Assembly (NCBI GenBank): GCA_944320995.1
Contig: CALUJQ010000033.1
Coordinates: 1 to 33,012, forward strand
Direction: 5' to 3'
Source of the DNA: an uncultured Barnesiella sp.
GTDB taxonomy: Bacteria; Bacteroidota; Bacteroidia; Bacteroidales; Barnesiellaceae
DNA length: 33,012 nucleotides
Part shown: one piece after another, positions 16,901 to 24,442 of the stretch
Position numbering within the stretch: the first letter of the stretch is position 1
Layout of the letters: every line of letters starts with the position of its first letter
Made by a program: the position numbers and the translations under genes
Notes under the pieces: generated by a model
What the model saw: only the letters and a program-made list of their open reading frames with translations
The model's database searches: none
What the model was told of the DNA's origin: nothing

Positions 16901-18635
16901 GAAACAACGCATCGGGGATTTAAACTTAAACGTCAGCTATCAATTGGATTCTCTCAACCGTCAAGAAGCAAGAGCCAGTCTGCAAATCGACAGTCTACAA
17001 GTATTGAGGCTATCGGGTCTTCTCGACAATCAAGCCGAAGAACCTATCCGACTGAACCTCTCTATCGAGCAATTCCCGTTAGCGACAGCCAATCCGTTTC
17101 TCCCGGACAAAATGGCTCAACTGCAAGGCTACCTGAACGGGAAAATGAAAATTACCGGGACCACCGAAAAGCCGCTGCTAAACGGTTATATACAGATGTA
17201 CGAAGCCTCGATCAACTCTCCATCGATGGGGGCGAGCCTCAATTTCTCTTCCGACAGTATCCAAGTCGGCGACAACGTCCTGCAATTCGAGGATTACGCA
17301 ATTACGGGAGTAAACAAAAATCCGCTGAATATCGATGGATACATCGACTTCCGGAATATGAATAAAATCATGACCGACTTAAAACTCTTCGCCTCGGAGT
17401 TTCAACCGATCAAATCGAGCCGCAGCACAAAAGCCACCGTGTACGGTTCGGTCATAGCCGACATGGATATGCGGGTAACCGGCCCGCTCGACGCCCTTAA
17501 AATACGCGGCAACGTGGGTCTGCTCACCGGGACGGAAGTCACCTATGTCATGCAGGATTCCCCGTTTGCCCTCCAACAGCAAGAAAACAATATCGTCACC
17601 TTCGTCTCATTCAACGACAGCACCGAGATTGCCGAAGAGGATACCCTGCAAACAAATAGCGTGTTGGGCATGGATATATTGGTCAACATCAATATCGCCC
17701 CGACCGTTAAAATGGGGGTAAACCTGTCGGTCGATGGGAAAAACCGTATTGACCTCCAAGGCGGAGGCGAACTCTCCTATACGATGAACGCACTGGGCGA
17801 CAGCCGTTTCACCGGGCGATATACCCTGAACGGAGGATTCGTTCGCTACAATCCTCCCATCATCTCGGAAAAACTTTTCAAGATACAAGACGGAAGTTTC
17901 GTTTCGTGGAACGGCGACATCGCCGACCCCCAAATGTCTATCACCGCCGTTCAAACCGTGCGTACGACCATCGCCGAGGAGGATAAAAACAGCCGGCAAG
18001 TCAACTTCAACATCAGCATCATCATCAAAAACTCGCTCGAAAACCTATCGGTATCGTTCGACCTATCTGCCCCCGAAGACCTCACACTGCAAAACCAACT
18101 CTCGTCGCTCACGGCCGAGCAACGGGCGTCACAAGCCATGAGCCTGCTCATCTACAACACCTATACCGGCCCCGGGACCTCAACGACCAAAGCCGATCTG
18201 CTGGGAAATCCGCTCAACTCGTTCCTGCAAAAAGAGCTGAACGAATGGGCCAACAACCTGAAAGGGATAGACCTCTCTTTCGACATCAACTCCTACACCG
18301 ACGCCTCGGGGATAAATACCCGCACCGACTACTCCTATCGAGCAGCCAAAAGCCTCTTCAACAATCGGGTGAAAGTGGTTATCGGCGGCAGCCTCAGCCC
18401 CGACGATAACGCTGATGTCAATTTCAAGGAGAATTTCATCGACGACATATCGCTGGAATACTATCTGAACCAACGGGACAACATGTACATCAAAGTATTC
18501 CGGCATACCGGTTACGAGAGTATTCTGGAAGGTGAAATCACCCAAACCGGTGTCGGTTTTGTCGTTAAAAAGAGATTGCTGAATTTGAAGGAACTGTTCC
18601 GTTCGCCGAAAGCCAGAAAGGAGGCCACGCCATGA
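13911..18635 (+). CDS. tamB: TamB-like translocation/assembly protein
   Basis: 1574 residues. An N-terminal transmembrane anchor (about 5-27) is followed by a very long, repetitive beta-rich periplasmic region typical of AsmA-like / bridge proteins. The C-terminal DUF490 (TamB) domain covers about the last 400 residues, with repeated strands such as GNVGLLTGTEVTY and DLQGGGELSYTM. TamB spans the envelope and, with an outer-membrane partner, helps insert outer-membrane proteins; related bridge proteins move phospholipids to the outer membrane. The length is within the family range. Its TGA overlaps the ATG of tamL by four bases (ATGA), strong evidence of translational coupling. No clear -7 element was found in the 76 bp before the ATG. 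Confidence 0.93.
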   Translation: MKKALKYIAITFISLLVLLLLLPLCLYIPAVQRWGKNEISSYLYESTGMQLSIGELSLKFPLRLQLNEILLLTPEQDTLLQSSKIQLGAAPAALLKGELRIKEIALHETLFRFSNTDSTLSLSASVQQFSTHNATVDLTTSHITLPDSRLDNGDIALSLQESQPDTSTTESAPLQWSISVGEIGLSNIHYAMQMRPTIEDLDVAIEKASLRQGEIDLSKQSVQLSEAIIDKGDYRYYPGSGGEEIASTPEATAIDSTESAPWTIQVQKLRLLDNSALYALPTQIPQKGLDFGYLSLNRIEIAIDSLYNRGSEIRVPVKQISFVERSGLAVTHTHGLFVMDSTGIALRNFQMKTSLSEISAQIEAGSGIFDQSPQAPVKADLQARIAIGDIITLFPQYRDYTRGLLLSSHLQSGISLHGELGDLHLEEGAITLPEAFTCQMTGNIQNLPQTDRLQGNLAWEVKLKESPVIAHIMPDSLQDKIHIPHTRFSGKAQLTASTIRTKALLEAGQGAISLLARLNTQQEEYEGSMQIEQFPLSLYLPNDSLGILSASARFAGKRYNPTDSAMYASAYLTIDTADYSGYRYRGITVNARLNRGRANGELTSTDPNLLTGLVLSANLAPQKYTATLTGDIHADLEALHLTTETCKISTGLDFSGEASPSDKFYKADLQLQNFSTLLPTSKLQSNPLTLSAETDSTHITATLQSGDLSVNFSSSIGLNDFLKRLSSSLPILTQATKDKRLDMTALHRELPPFEFQTNAKRDNLIQQYLKGMGMEFAQLNILVKNDTLLNSTSEIDRFSAGGIAIDTIQLSLFERHEQEERLYYSLHAGNKPGNLDQLASVALNGFLSGNTTRLFCVQKNRQGQEGFRIGCEANFLDSLIQVSFFPKNPIIGFETWALNPDNFFAYYYGNHFDANITLSHAEKHLIITTLHENQPHNRSQQEPLKVDINGMEITPWLTLSPFSPQIAGSISADLLIDFPQNEIGVAGSMGIAELYYGKQRIGDLNLNVSYQLDSLNRQEARASLQIDSLQVLRLSGLLDNQAEEPIRLNLSIEQFPLATANPFLPDKMAQLQGYLNGKMKITGTTEKPLLNGYIQMYEASINSPSMGASLNFSSDSIQVGDNVLQFEDYAITGVNKNPLNIDGYIDFRNMNKIMTDLKLFASEFQPIKSSRSTKATVYGSVIADMDMRVTGPLDALKIRGNVGLLTGTEVTYVMQDSPFALQQQENNIVTFVSFNDSTEIAEEDTLQTNSVLGMDILVNINIAPTVKMGVNLSVDGKNRIDLQGGGELSYTMNALGDSRFTGRYTLNGGFVRYNPPIISEKLFKIQDGSFVSWNGDIADPQMSITAVQTVRTTIAEEDKNSRQVNFNISIIIKNSLENLSVSFDLSAPEDLTLQNQLSSLTAEQRASQAMSLLIYNTYTGPGTSTTKADLLGNPLNSFLQKELNEWANNLKGIDLSFDINSYTDASGINTRTDYSYRAAKSLFNNRVKVVIGGSLSPDDNADVNFKENFIDDISLEYYLNQRDNMYIKVFRHTGYESILEGEITQTGVGFVVKKRLLNLKELFRSPKARKEATP
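18617..18624 (+). promoter_or_regulatory. Shine-Dalgarno sequence for tamL
   Basis: AAAGGAGG lies inside the end of tamB, 7 nt before the tamL ATG. Such strong SD sequences are rare among the genes of this window. It fixes the tamL start at 18632. Confidence 0.7.
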
Positions 18636-20947
18636 AAAAAGCAATTGGAATCACCTGTATCGCCATTCTGTCGTTGCTGATGCTCATCGGTTGCTCCACA
18701 ACCAAACGGATTCCCGACGACGAAACCCTATATACGGGGGTCAAAAAAATGAAGATAATCCCCGACTCGGGCGTAACAATCACCGATGCCGCCGAAGCCG
18801 ACGTGCGTTCTACCCTATCTGTCGCCCCCAACAATCCGTTATTCTCGCCCTATATCCGTACCCCTTTCCCCATAGGTCTATGGGTATGGAACTATATGGA
18901 ACCGAAAAACAACAAAGGTTTAAAACACTGGATTTACGAAAAACTGGCCAAAGAACCCGTACTTATCTCTTCGGTCCAACCCGAATTACGTATGAGAGTG
19001 GTCAAAGACATTTTGGCCAACAACGGTTATTTCGGAGCCAAAGCCGACTATGAACTCATTTACAATAAACGGAATCCCCGCAAGGCCCGCATCTCATACC
19101 GAATAGAAGTTCCCCGGGCATATACGCTCGACACCATAGAATTGCCTGTCCCCACAAGCCCCATTACCCGATTTATCGACAGCATAAACAACGCTTCAAT
19201 CCTACACCGGGGAGACCAATACTGCCTCGACTCCCTCGCCGCCGAACGCACTCGTATCACCCAAGCCCTGCGCAACAACGGTTATTTCTACTTCCGCCCC
19301 GAATACATCGAATACTTGGCCGATACTACCCTCGTTCCCGGGAAAGTGGCGTTAAAACTGACTCTGAAAAACGGTATCCCGGCACAAGCCCTCAAACCCT
19401 ATTATATAGGAGATATAAATGTACGACTGAACCGGGCTACCGGCGGCGGGACCCCCGATACAATCCGATACCCGCACATGACTGTCGCCTATTATAAACC
19501 CATACGACTGAAAAAATGGGTATTACCCCGAAACATCACTTTCGAGCCGGGTAGCATATACTCTATCGAGACACAAAACACCACCCAATCCAATTTAAGT
19601 CGGCTGGGGATATTCCGCTCGGTCTCCGTTGAAGTAACGCCCATCGATTCCCTGTCGCAAAAAGACTCTCTCGACGTAACGATACAGGCAACCTTCGACG
19701 TCCCGCTCGAAGCGACCATCGAAGCCAACGTCTCGTCCAAATCGAACAGCTATATAGGTCCGGGACTCATCTTCGGGATTAATCACAACAACCTGTTCGG
19801 GGGAGGCGAGAAGTTTTCGATCAAACTCAACGGCAGCTACGAATGGCAGACGGGAGGAGGCTCGCAACACGGGAAAGCCTCGTTGTTCAATTCCTACGAA
19901 TTCGGGCTCAACACGTCGCTCTCCTATCCCCGTATCGTCCCGGGATTCCTCCCGCAAATGCCGCGTACGCGTCGCTACCCCGCTTATACCCGGTTCCAGT
20001 TGGGAGCCAATCTCATGAACCGGCCCCACTACTTCCGTATGGTATCGTTCAACGGGTCGGTATCCTACGATTACCGCACCTCATTGCGAGCCGGACACTC
20101 GGTTACCCCGTTCAAACTCGTCTATACCAAACTGCTCAACACGACCGAATCGTTCGACAAAACCATGGAGGAAAACCCCGCTATCGCCCTCAGTTTCCGC
20201 GACCAGTTCATTCCTTCATCGAGTTACACATATACCTACGATACCTCTTACGGACGCGAAGTCGATAACCGGTTTATCTGGCAACTCACCGGCATGTCGG
20301 CCGGGAATATCCTCAGTGGAATCACCTCTCTACTGGGGCAACACGGAGAAAAACGCATCTTCGGCAGCAGCTTCTCGCAATTCGTAAAAGGGAGTGCCGA
20401 AATGGTCTATTACCATCGGTTCCGCCCCGAGCACTGGCTGGTAAGCCGGGTGTTCATTGGCGCAGAACATGCCTACGGCAACTCACAGGAGGTGCCATAT
20501 AGCGAACAATTCTACATTGGAGGCGCCAACAGCATTCGGGCTTTCACCATACGCTCACTCGGCCCCGGGAGTTATTTCCCGCCCAAAGACGATATCGACG
20601 GGTACTTCGACCAAACGGGTACATTCAAACTCGAAGCGAACATCGAGTATCGCTTCCCCATCTGGGGCGACCTGCACGGTGCCGCCTTTGTCGATGCCGG
20701 TAATATTTGGTTGCTGAAACGTGACCCCAACCGCCCCGGAGGCGAACTCGACCACAAAACTTTTCTCAACGACATAGCCCTCGGTACAGGTGTTGGACTG
20801 CGCTACGACATCGGCATGCTCGTACTGCGCGGCGATTTGGGAATAGGCATACATGCGCCCTACGACACCGGGAAGAAGGGATACTACAACATGACTTCGT
20901 TCAAAAACAGTCTGGCCTTCCACCTTGCCATCGGATACCCGTTCTAA
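18632..20947 (+). CDS. tamL: TamL: lipoprotein TamA/BamA-type outer-membrane protein
   Basis: 771 residues. A lipoprotein signal ends in LMLIGC, with C21 as the acylated residue, followed by STTKRIPDDE. POTRA-like periplasmic domains follow (to about 350), then a C-terminal 16-strand-type Omp85 barrel ending in the aromatic signature AFHLAIGYPF. Bacteroidota carry this lipid-anchored TamA variant, called TamL, next to tamB; it partners TamB in outer-membrane assembly. The sequence after the acylated cysteine lacks an obvious acidic surface-export signal, so the lipid probably faces the periplasm. The start is set by the ATGA overlap with tamB and a strong ribosome-binding site. It ends only 7 bp from the stop of the convergent restriction gene, with no terminator visible between. 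Confidence 0.93.
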   Translation: MKKAIGITCIAILSLLMLIGCSTTKRIPDDETLYTGVKKMKIIPDSGVTITDAAEADVRSTLSVAPNNPLFSPYIRTPFPIGLWVWNYMEPKNNKGLKHWIYEKLAKEPVLISSVQPELRMRVVKDILANNGYFGAKADYELIYNKRNPRKARISYRIEVPRAYTLDTIELPVPTSPITRFIDSINNASILHRGDQYCLDSLAAERTRITQALRNNGYFYFRPEYIEYLADTTLVPGKVALKLTLKNGIPAQALKPYYIGDINVRLNRATGGGTPDTIRYPHMTVAYYKPIRLKKWVLPRNITFEPGSIYSIETQNTTQSNLSRLGIFRSVSVEVTPIDSLSQKDSLDVTIQATFDVPLEATIEANVSSKSNSYIGPGLIFGINHNNLFGGGEKFSIKLNGSYEWQTGGGSQHGKASLFNSYEFGLNTSLSYPRIVPGFLPQMPRTRRYPAYTRFQLGANLMNRPHYFRMVSFNGSVSYDYRTSLRAGHSVTPFKLVYTKLLNTTESFDKTMEENPAIALSFRDQFIPSSSYTYTYDTSYGREVDNRFIWQLTGMSAGNILSGITSLLGQHGEKRIFGSSFSQFVKGSAEMVYYHRFRPEHWLVSRVFIGAEHAYGNSQEVPYSEQFYIGGANSIRAFTIRSLGPGSYFPPKDDIDGYFDQTGTFKLEANIEYRFPIWGDLHGAAFVDAGNIWLLKRDPNRPGGELDHKTFLNDIALGTGVGLRYDIGMLVLRGDLGIGIHAPYDTGKKGYYNMTSFKNSLAFHLAIGYPF

Positions 20948-20954
20948 GAGAAGT

Positions 20955-22349
20955 TTAATTCCAATAGTCTAACAGATTGGTAATAGCCCTACAAAATAAT
21001 GATGGAGCCTCTATTCCCAAAACCAGTTTACCGCTTTGATTTAACAAAAAGCCTACCTTTATTTCCGAAATTTGCTCTTCTTGACCTCCATAAAGGACAA
21101 CAGTCCTAACAATTTTATATAATGGATAATAACGATTCAAATAGAGTTCATCGAACGAGTCGTAATTGGCCAACTCCCGGATACCCTTTTCACGGTTCAC
21201 ATACTTCTTTCCCTCGATAGTAATTACCTCGTTCTCTGGAATATCAATCAACACCAAATCGGGTATAGAGACTCGCTTACTCTTATCTCCATCTTTGTAT
21301 CTTTGCCGATCGCTATATTTAGCCAAAGCAACAGGAGTTCCATCTGAGGTAATAAAATAACCCTTTTCACAACCGGCATGATTTTCAAATATAGAATAAC
21401 CTTCAGTAAAATTCTCAACTACGATGTGTATAAAAATGGTGCCCAACTTCTCCCCCTCCATATCGTATTTCCAATAGGTCGACGACATCTTTACCGAGGG
21501 CACAACCAAGTTTTCCAGTTCGATACCCAACATATTGGCTATTTGGACAAATTTATTCCGCTCTCCCACATGTTCTTGTAACAATCCGTGTCGAGTAATT
21601 ACAATCCGCTCCGTCCAACCCAAATCTCTCAACACAGCCGAAATAATACTCAAAGCTCCGATATTGGGGTCGTGCGACAATCCTCCACCTTTATATAATC
21701 GCCCCGAGATAGTTATGATATTGCCCCTTTTACAAAGCAAAATAGGGACATTCCCCGCAGGTGCCCGCCGCATATCTTGCTTGAACGAAATAATTTCGTC
21801 AATTGATGTAAAAGGTTTGAACAGTTCTCCATCCAATTTCTTCCCCAAAATCTCAACGCCTAACGTCATCAATAACCGGGTACCGAAAATATAGGTCTGT
21901 GTAGAACTCTCCTTCTGTTCTATCTGTAAGGCATACAGCATAATCATCTTGACCGAAGGGTAATAATGCCGAATAAAAACAAATTTCGCACAACGTTGAA
22001 ACACGCCTGTGTTCCGACTCTCTTTATCGTCGGTCTTTGTCTCCTCAATCGCATAGATGGGAATATCAGACTCAACAGGTTGAGAATCTTGATAGAAAAC
22101 TAGGAAATCAACAAAACTAGAATAACCCGAGACTGTTTTAATAACTACCTGATTCACCTTTGCGCAATGAAACCCTACGACCTCATATTCAAACGCAAAC
22201 TCGTGATGCTCGTTTAGCCTAGGAATAATCTTCAACGTATTACCAAAGAATCCACATTTATGATCCTTGGCAAAATACTGAAAAATCATTTTCAAGACCT
22301 CTTTCTTAGGTCTCTCTTCGGTCAATATCCACAGATTTTGTGCTTTCAT
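20955..22349 (-). CDS. Predicted type II (probably IIS) restriction endonuclease
   Basis: 464 residues. I do not recognise the specific family. The role is inferred from position (last gene of an operon behind two adenine methyltransferases) and from nuclease-like motifs. Two separate PD-(D/E)xK candidates are visible. The first is D81 (VDFLVF) with E103-T-K105 (IYAIEETK). The second is P363-D364 (IPDLVLIDI) with E379-G-K381 (ITIEGKK). Each lies in a predicted beta hairpin. The middle segment GGGLSHDPNIGALS ... RIVITRHGL is striking but of unknown meaning. The frame opens at 22379, but the ATG at 22349 overlaps the methyltransferase stop as ATGA, so I take that start. Codon use looks more AT-rich than in the flanking genes, consistent with horizontal transfer. 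Confidence 0.75.
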   Translation of the reverse strand: MKAQNLWILTEERPKKEVLKMIFQYFAKDHKCGFFGNTLKIIPRLNEHHEFAFEYEVVGFHCAKVNQVVIKTVSGYSSFVDFLVFYQDSQPVESDIPIYAIEETKTDDKESRNTGVFQRCAKFVFIRHYYPSVKMIMLYALQIEQKESSTQTYIFGTRLLMTLGVEILGKKLDGELFKPFTSIDEIISFKQDMRRAPAGNVPILLCKRGNIITISGRLYKGGGLSHDPNIGALSIISAVLRDLGWTERIVITRHGLLQEHVGERNKFVQIANMLGIELENLVVPSVKMSSTYWKYDMEGEKLGTIFIHIVVENFTEGYSIFENHAGCEKGYFITSDGTPVALAKYSDRQRYKDGDKSKRVSIPDLVLIDIPENEVITIEGKKYVNREKGIRELANYDSFDELYLNRYYPLYKIVRTVVLYGGQEEQISEIKVGFLLNQSGKLVLGIEAPSLFCRAITNLLDYWN

Positions 22350-23407
22350 CGTCGTTTCAAAATATATAGTTGTTCCCAAATGTGCCGCTTGGTCGAAGCC
22401 AATCCGTTGTTGTTGCTTTTGAATCGCAGATATTCAAATTGCTCCATCTCCACATCGCCATAGCGCGATAAGACCTCGACAATCTTTTCAGGAGTCATAA
22501 TGCCCTCGGAATTGTAACTCAACACCAAATACCGATAGGTCGTCCCACAGGCAATACGGTCCAAATCGTCTAATGCCGAGGCGACCTTACAGAAGTGCGA
22601 CCGTTGGGTTGTGTAATTCCGCATACCCGTTACACCTCGTATTTCGGGGTTATCATTCCGAGCTATCGTCTCCAGCACATGGTAGTTAGGAGCATACTGC
22701 CGTTCGTTATAAGGAGGATCCAAATAGAGAATATCGGCATCGATTCGATCCAAAAGAGTCATGGAATCGGCATAATAAGCTTTGTTCTCCCTATTGCTCA
22801 AAATAATCTCGACAGGTCTCATTCTCAATGGCTTTATTGCTCTCGGATCCCATTTCTTATAAAATGCAGCATAGACACCCGCCACATTGGCATAAAACGA
22901 AACCGATTCTATGAGACTCGCAAGAAGGATATAATACTCGTTCTCCAAAAGCAAACCCGCCTCTCTCCACAATTCGATCTGCCGACGAATCGCATCGATT
23001 TTTCCACCATTCTCATCGCTGAAATACATGCGAGGCTGCGACAGGTTGGCTGTTCCTCGGGGAGTATAATGGGTATATATAAAGCCCTGCTCGGGGTCGA
23101 GTGTATTGAGATATGCTATGACCTGTTCGAGCGGAGTTATAAACAAACCCAGTGACGCAATACGAAGTTCGGGCAATAACCGCTCAAATCGAGGAGCGGT
23201 ATTATTCTCTATATAGGCTTTCTGCAGACAGTAGGAAAAGTACATGAAATCCGAAGTCTCGACACGATAGCCCAACCGTTTGTAATATTTCGCCACACTA
23301 GTTGTTCCTGCAAAAAAATCGAACAAGTTTTCACCCACAACGTGCTTACGAGTGAGTATTTCATCAATACGAGGAACAACATTTCCCTTATTTCCTATAT
23401 ACCTCAT
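22346..23407 (-). CDS. DNA adenine methyltransferase 2 (FokI-group, D12 class)
   Basis: 353 residues. It begins MRYIGNKGNVVPRIDEI, with the AdoMet motif NLFDFFAGTTSVA (28-39). The catalytic motif IV is LYLDPPYNERQY (D230-Y233), followed by NYHVLETIA, an extension shared with the adenine methyltransferases of FokI-like type IIS systems. It should methylate N6 of adenine on one strand of an asymmetric site. The open frame extends to 23554, but the ATG at 23407 overlaps the preceding methyltransferase stop as ATGA and starts exactly at the conserved N-terminal motif. The stop overlaps the endonuclease start in the same way. Confidence 0.9.
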   Translation of the reverse strand: MRYIGNKGNVVPRIDEILTRKHVVGENLFDFFAGTTSVAKYYKRLGYRVETSDFMYFSYCLQKAYIENNTAPRFERLLPELRIASLGLFITPLEQVIAYLNTLDPEQGFIYTHYTPRGTANLSQPRMYFSDENGGKIDAIRRQIELWREAGLLLENEYYILLASLIESVSFYANVAGVYAAFYKKWDPRAIKPLRMRPVEIILSNRENKAYYADSMTLLDRIDADILYLDPPYNERQYAPNYHVLETIARNDNPEIRGVTGMRNYTTQRSHFCKVASALDDLDRIACGTTYRYLVLSYNSEGIMTPEKIVEVLSRYGDVEMEQFEYLRFKSNNNGLASTKRHIWEQLYILKRR

Positions 23408-24303
23408 ACAAATAATACACCTTGTTCTACTTCGGGCCGATAATTCACCACCAGCACCTCCACACTCGTCCCTTCCCGATGTGTTATCTGGTAGTTGGAG
23501 TTGTTGTAATTTTTGTTCAAATAATTGACCGTATATCCTCGTCGTGCTATCCACTCTACCAAAATCGCATTCTCTTTGCCCCGATGCTCAAGCACATTAG
23601 AAAGAGCAAAAGAGATACCTCGGGCATGTAACTCGTCCAAAATTTCGAGCAACTTACGCTCTTGAACCTCATTCCAACCGGTAAATCCTCTTCTCCCGTC
23701 GTTGTACGTCCCTGTGGTGATAAGGTAGGGTGGGTCGCAATAGACCAAATCGCGCTCACCCAACCCCGTGAAATCGAATCGGTCGAAATCGTAACAGGCA
23801 AATGCAATATCCCTCTCGTGCAAACGAGTAATGAATGCCGATAAATTCGTCTTCATCGCCGCATTGAAATGGCTGCGATTCTTTCCAAAAGGGTTATTAA
23901 ATTCATGAGAATTATTGAATCGGATTTGATGGTTAAACGAATAGGCCGTCAAGACAAACAGGTCCAATGGATTACGCCGTTCGTTATAAACCCGGCGCAG
24001 CGCTTTATAGCCCTTTTCATTGGTCAATGACAAATCAAATTCGACTATCCTGCGGTCGATATAATCCAAGGTCTCTTGTAAACGAAGCGTCTGGAATTCT
24101 CGATACAAATCTATCAGATACGAAATATTATCGTTAAAAATCGCACGTCCGGCACTGACATTTATCCCCACATTGCATCCCCCGCAAAACAGATCGACAA
24201 ATGTATCTATCTTTCGGGGAAACAAGGGTAATATTTGAGGGAGTAATTTATACTTGCCCCCAATATAGTTGAGCGGAGATTGAATATAAGAAGGTCTCAT
24301 CAT
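23404..24303 (-). CDS. DNA adenine methyltransferase 1 (Dam-like, D12 class)
   Basis: 299 residues. The N-terminus SPLNYIGGKYKLLPQI and motif I FVDLFCGGCNVG (35-46) are typical of Dam/DpnM-type enzymes. Motif IV is DLVYCDPPYL (D190 with PPY). It methylates N6 of adenine, presumably on the opposite strand of the target to methyltransferase 2. It is the first gene of the three-gene R-M operon. Two adjacent ATGs (24303 and 24300) are possible starts, and the difference is one residue. There is no helix-turn-helix extension and no small C-protein gene nearby. Two copies of a 16-nt repeat lie immediately upstream, one abutting the first ATG. Confidence 0.92.
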   Translation of the reverse strand: MMRPSYIQSPLNYIGGKYKLLPQILPLFPRKIDTFVDLFCGGCNVGINVSAGRAIFNDNISYLIDLYREFQTLRLQETLDYIDRRIVEFDLSLTNEKGYKALRRVYNERRNPLDLFVLTAYSFNHQIRFNNSHEFNNPFGKNRSHFNAAMKTNLSAFITRLHERDIAFACYDFDRFDFTGLGERDLVYCDPPYLITTGTYNDGRRGFTGWNEVQERKLLEILDELHARGISFALSNVLEHRGKENAILVEWIARRGYTVNYLNKNYNNSNYQITHREGTSVEVLVVNYRPEVEQGVLFV

Positions 24304-24355
24304 GAGATTTTTTCTATGGCGAAGATAATGTTTTTTGCCGAGATTTTTTCTATGG
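24304..24355 (-). repeat. 16-nt direct repeats in the R-M operon leader
   Basis: CCATAGAAAAAATCTC (minus strand) occurs at 24319-24304, touching the start codon, and again at 24355-24340, with 36 bp periodicity. Between them lies TATCTTCG (24327-24320), one mismatch from the -7 consensus. This could be an operator or a duplicated leader segment. Confidence 0.65.
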
Positions 24356-24372
24356 ATACTGTTTCTTCCCTG

Positions 24373-24417
24373 AAAAATACCCGAGGCGGCTTTCTCTGCC
24401 GGAGAAAGCCGCCTCGG
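24373..24417 (-). terminator. Terminator of secA
   Basis: A perfect 16-bp stem, 24381-24396 with 24402-24417, and a 5-nt loop, followed on the minus strand by GTATTTTTC. It is the strongest hairpin in the window and isolates secA from the R-M operon downstream. Confidence 0.9.
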
Positions 24418-24442
24418 AATACGGTGTTACTGTCGGGAGGAA

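Noticed and set aside
20955..24303. Mobile element carrying the R-M genes
   Set aside because: No transposase, integrase, terminal repeat or target duplication is visible; only the lower G+C hints at transfer.
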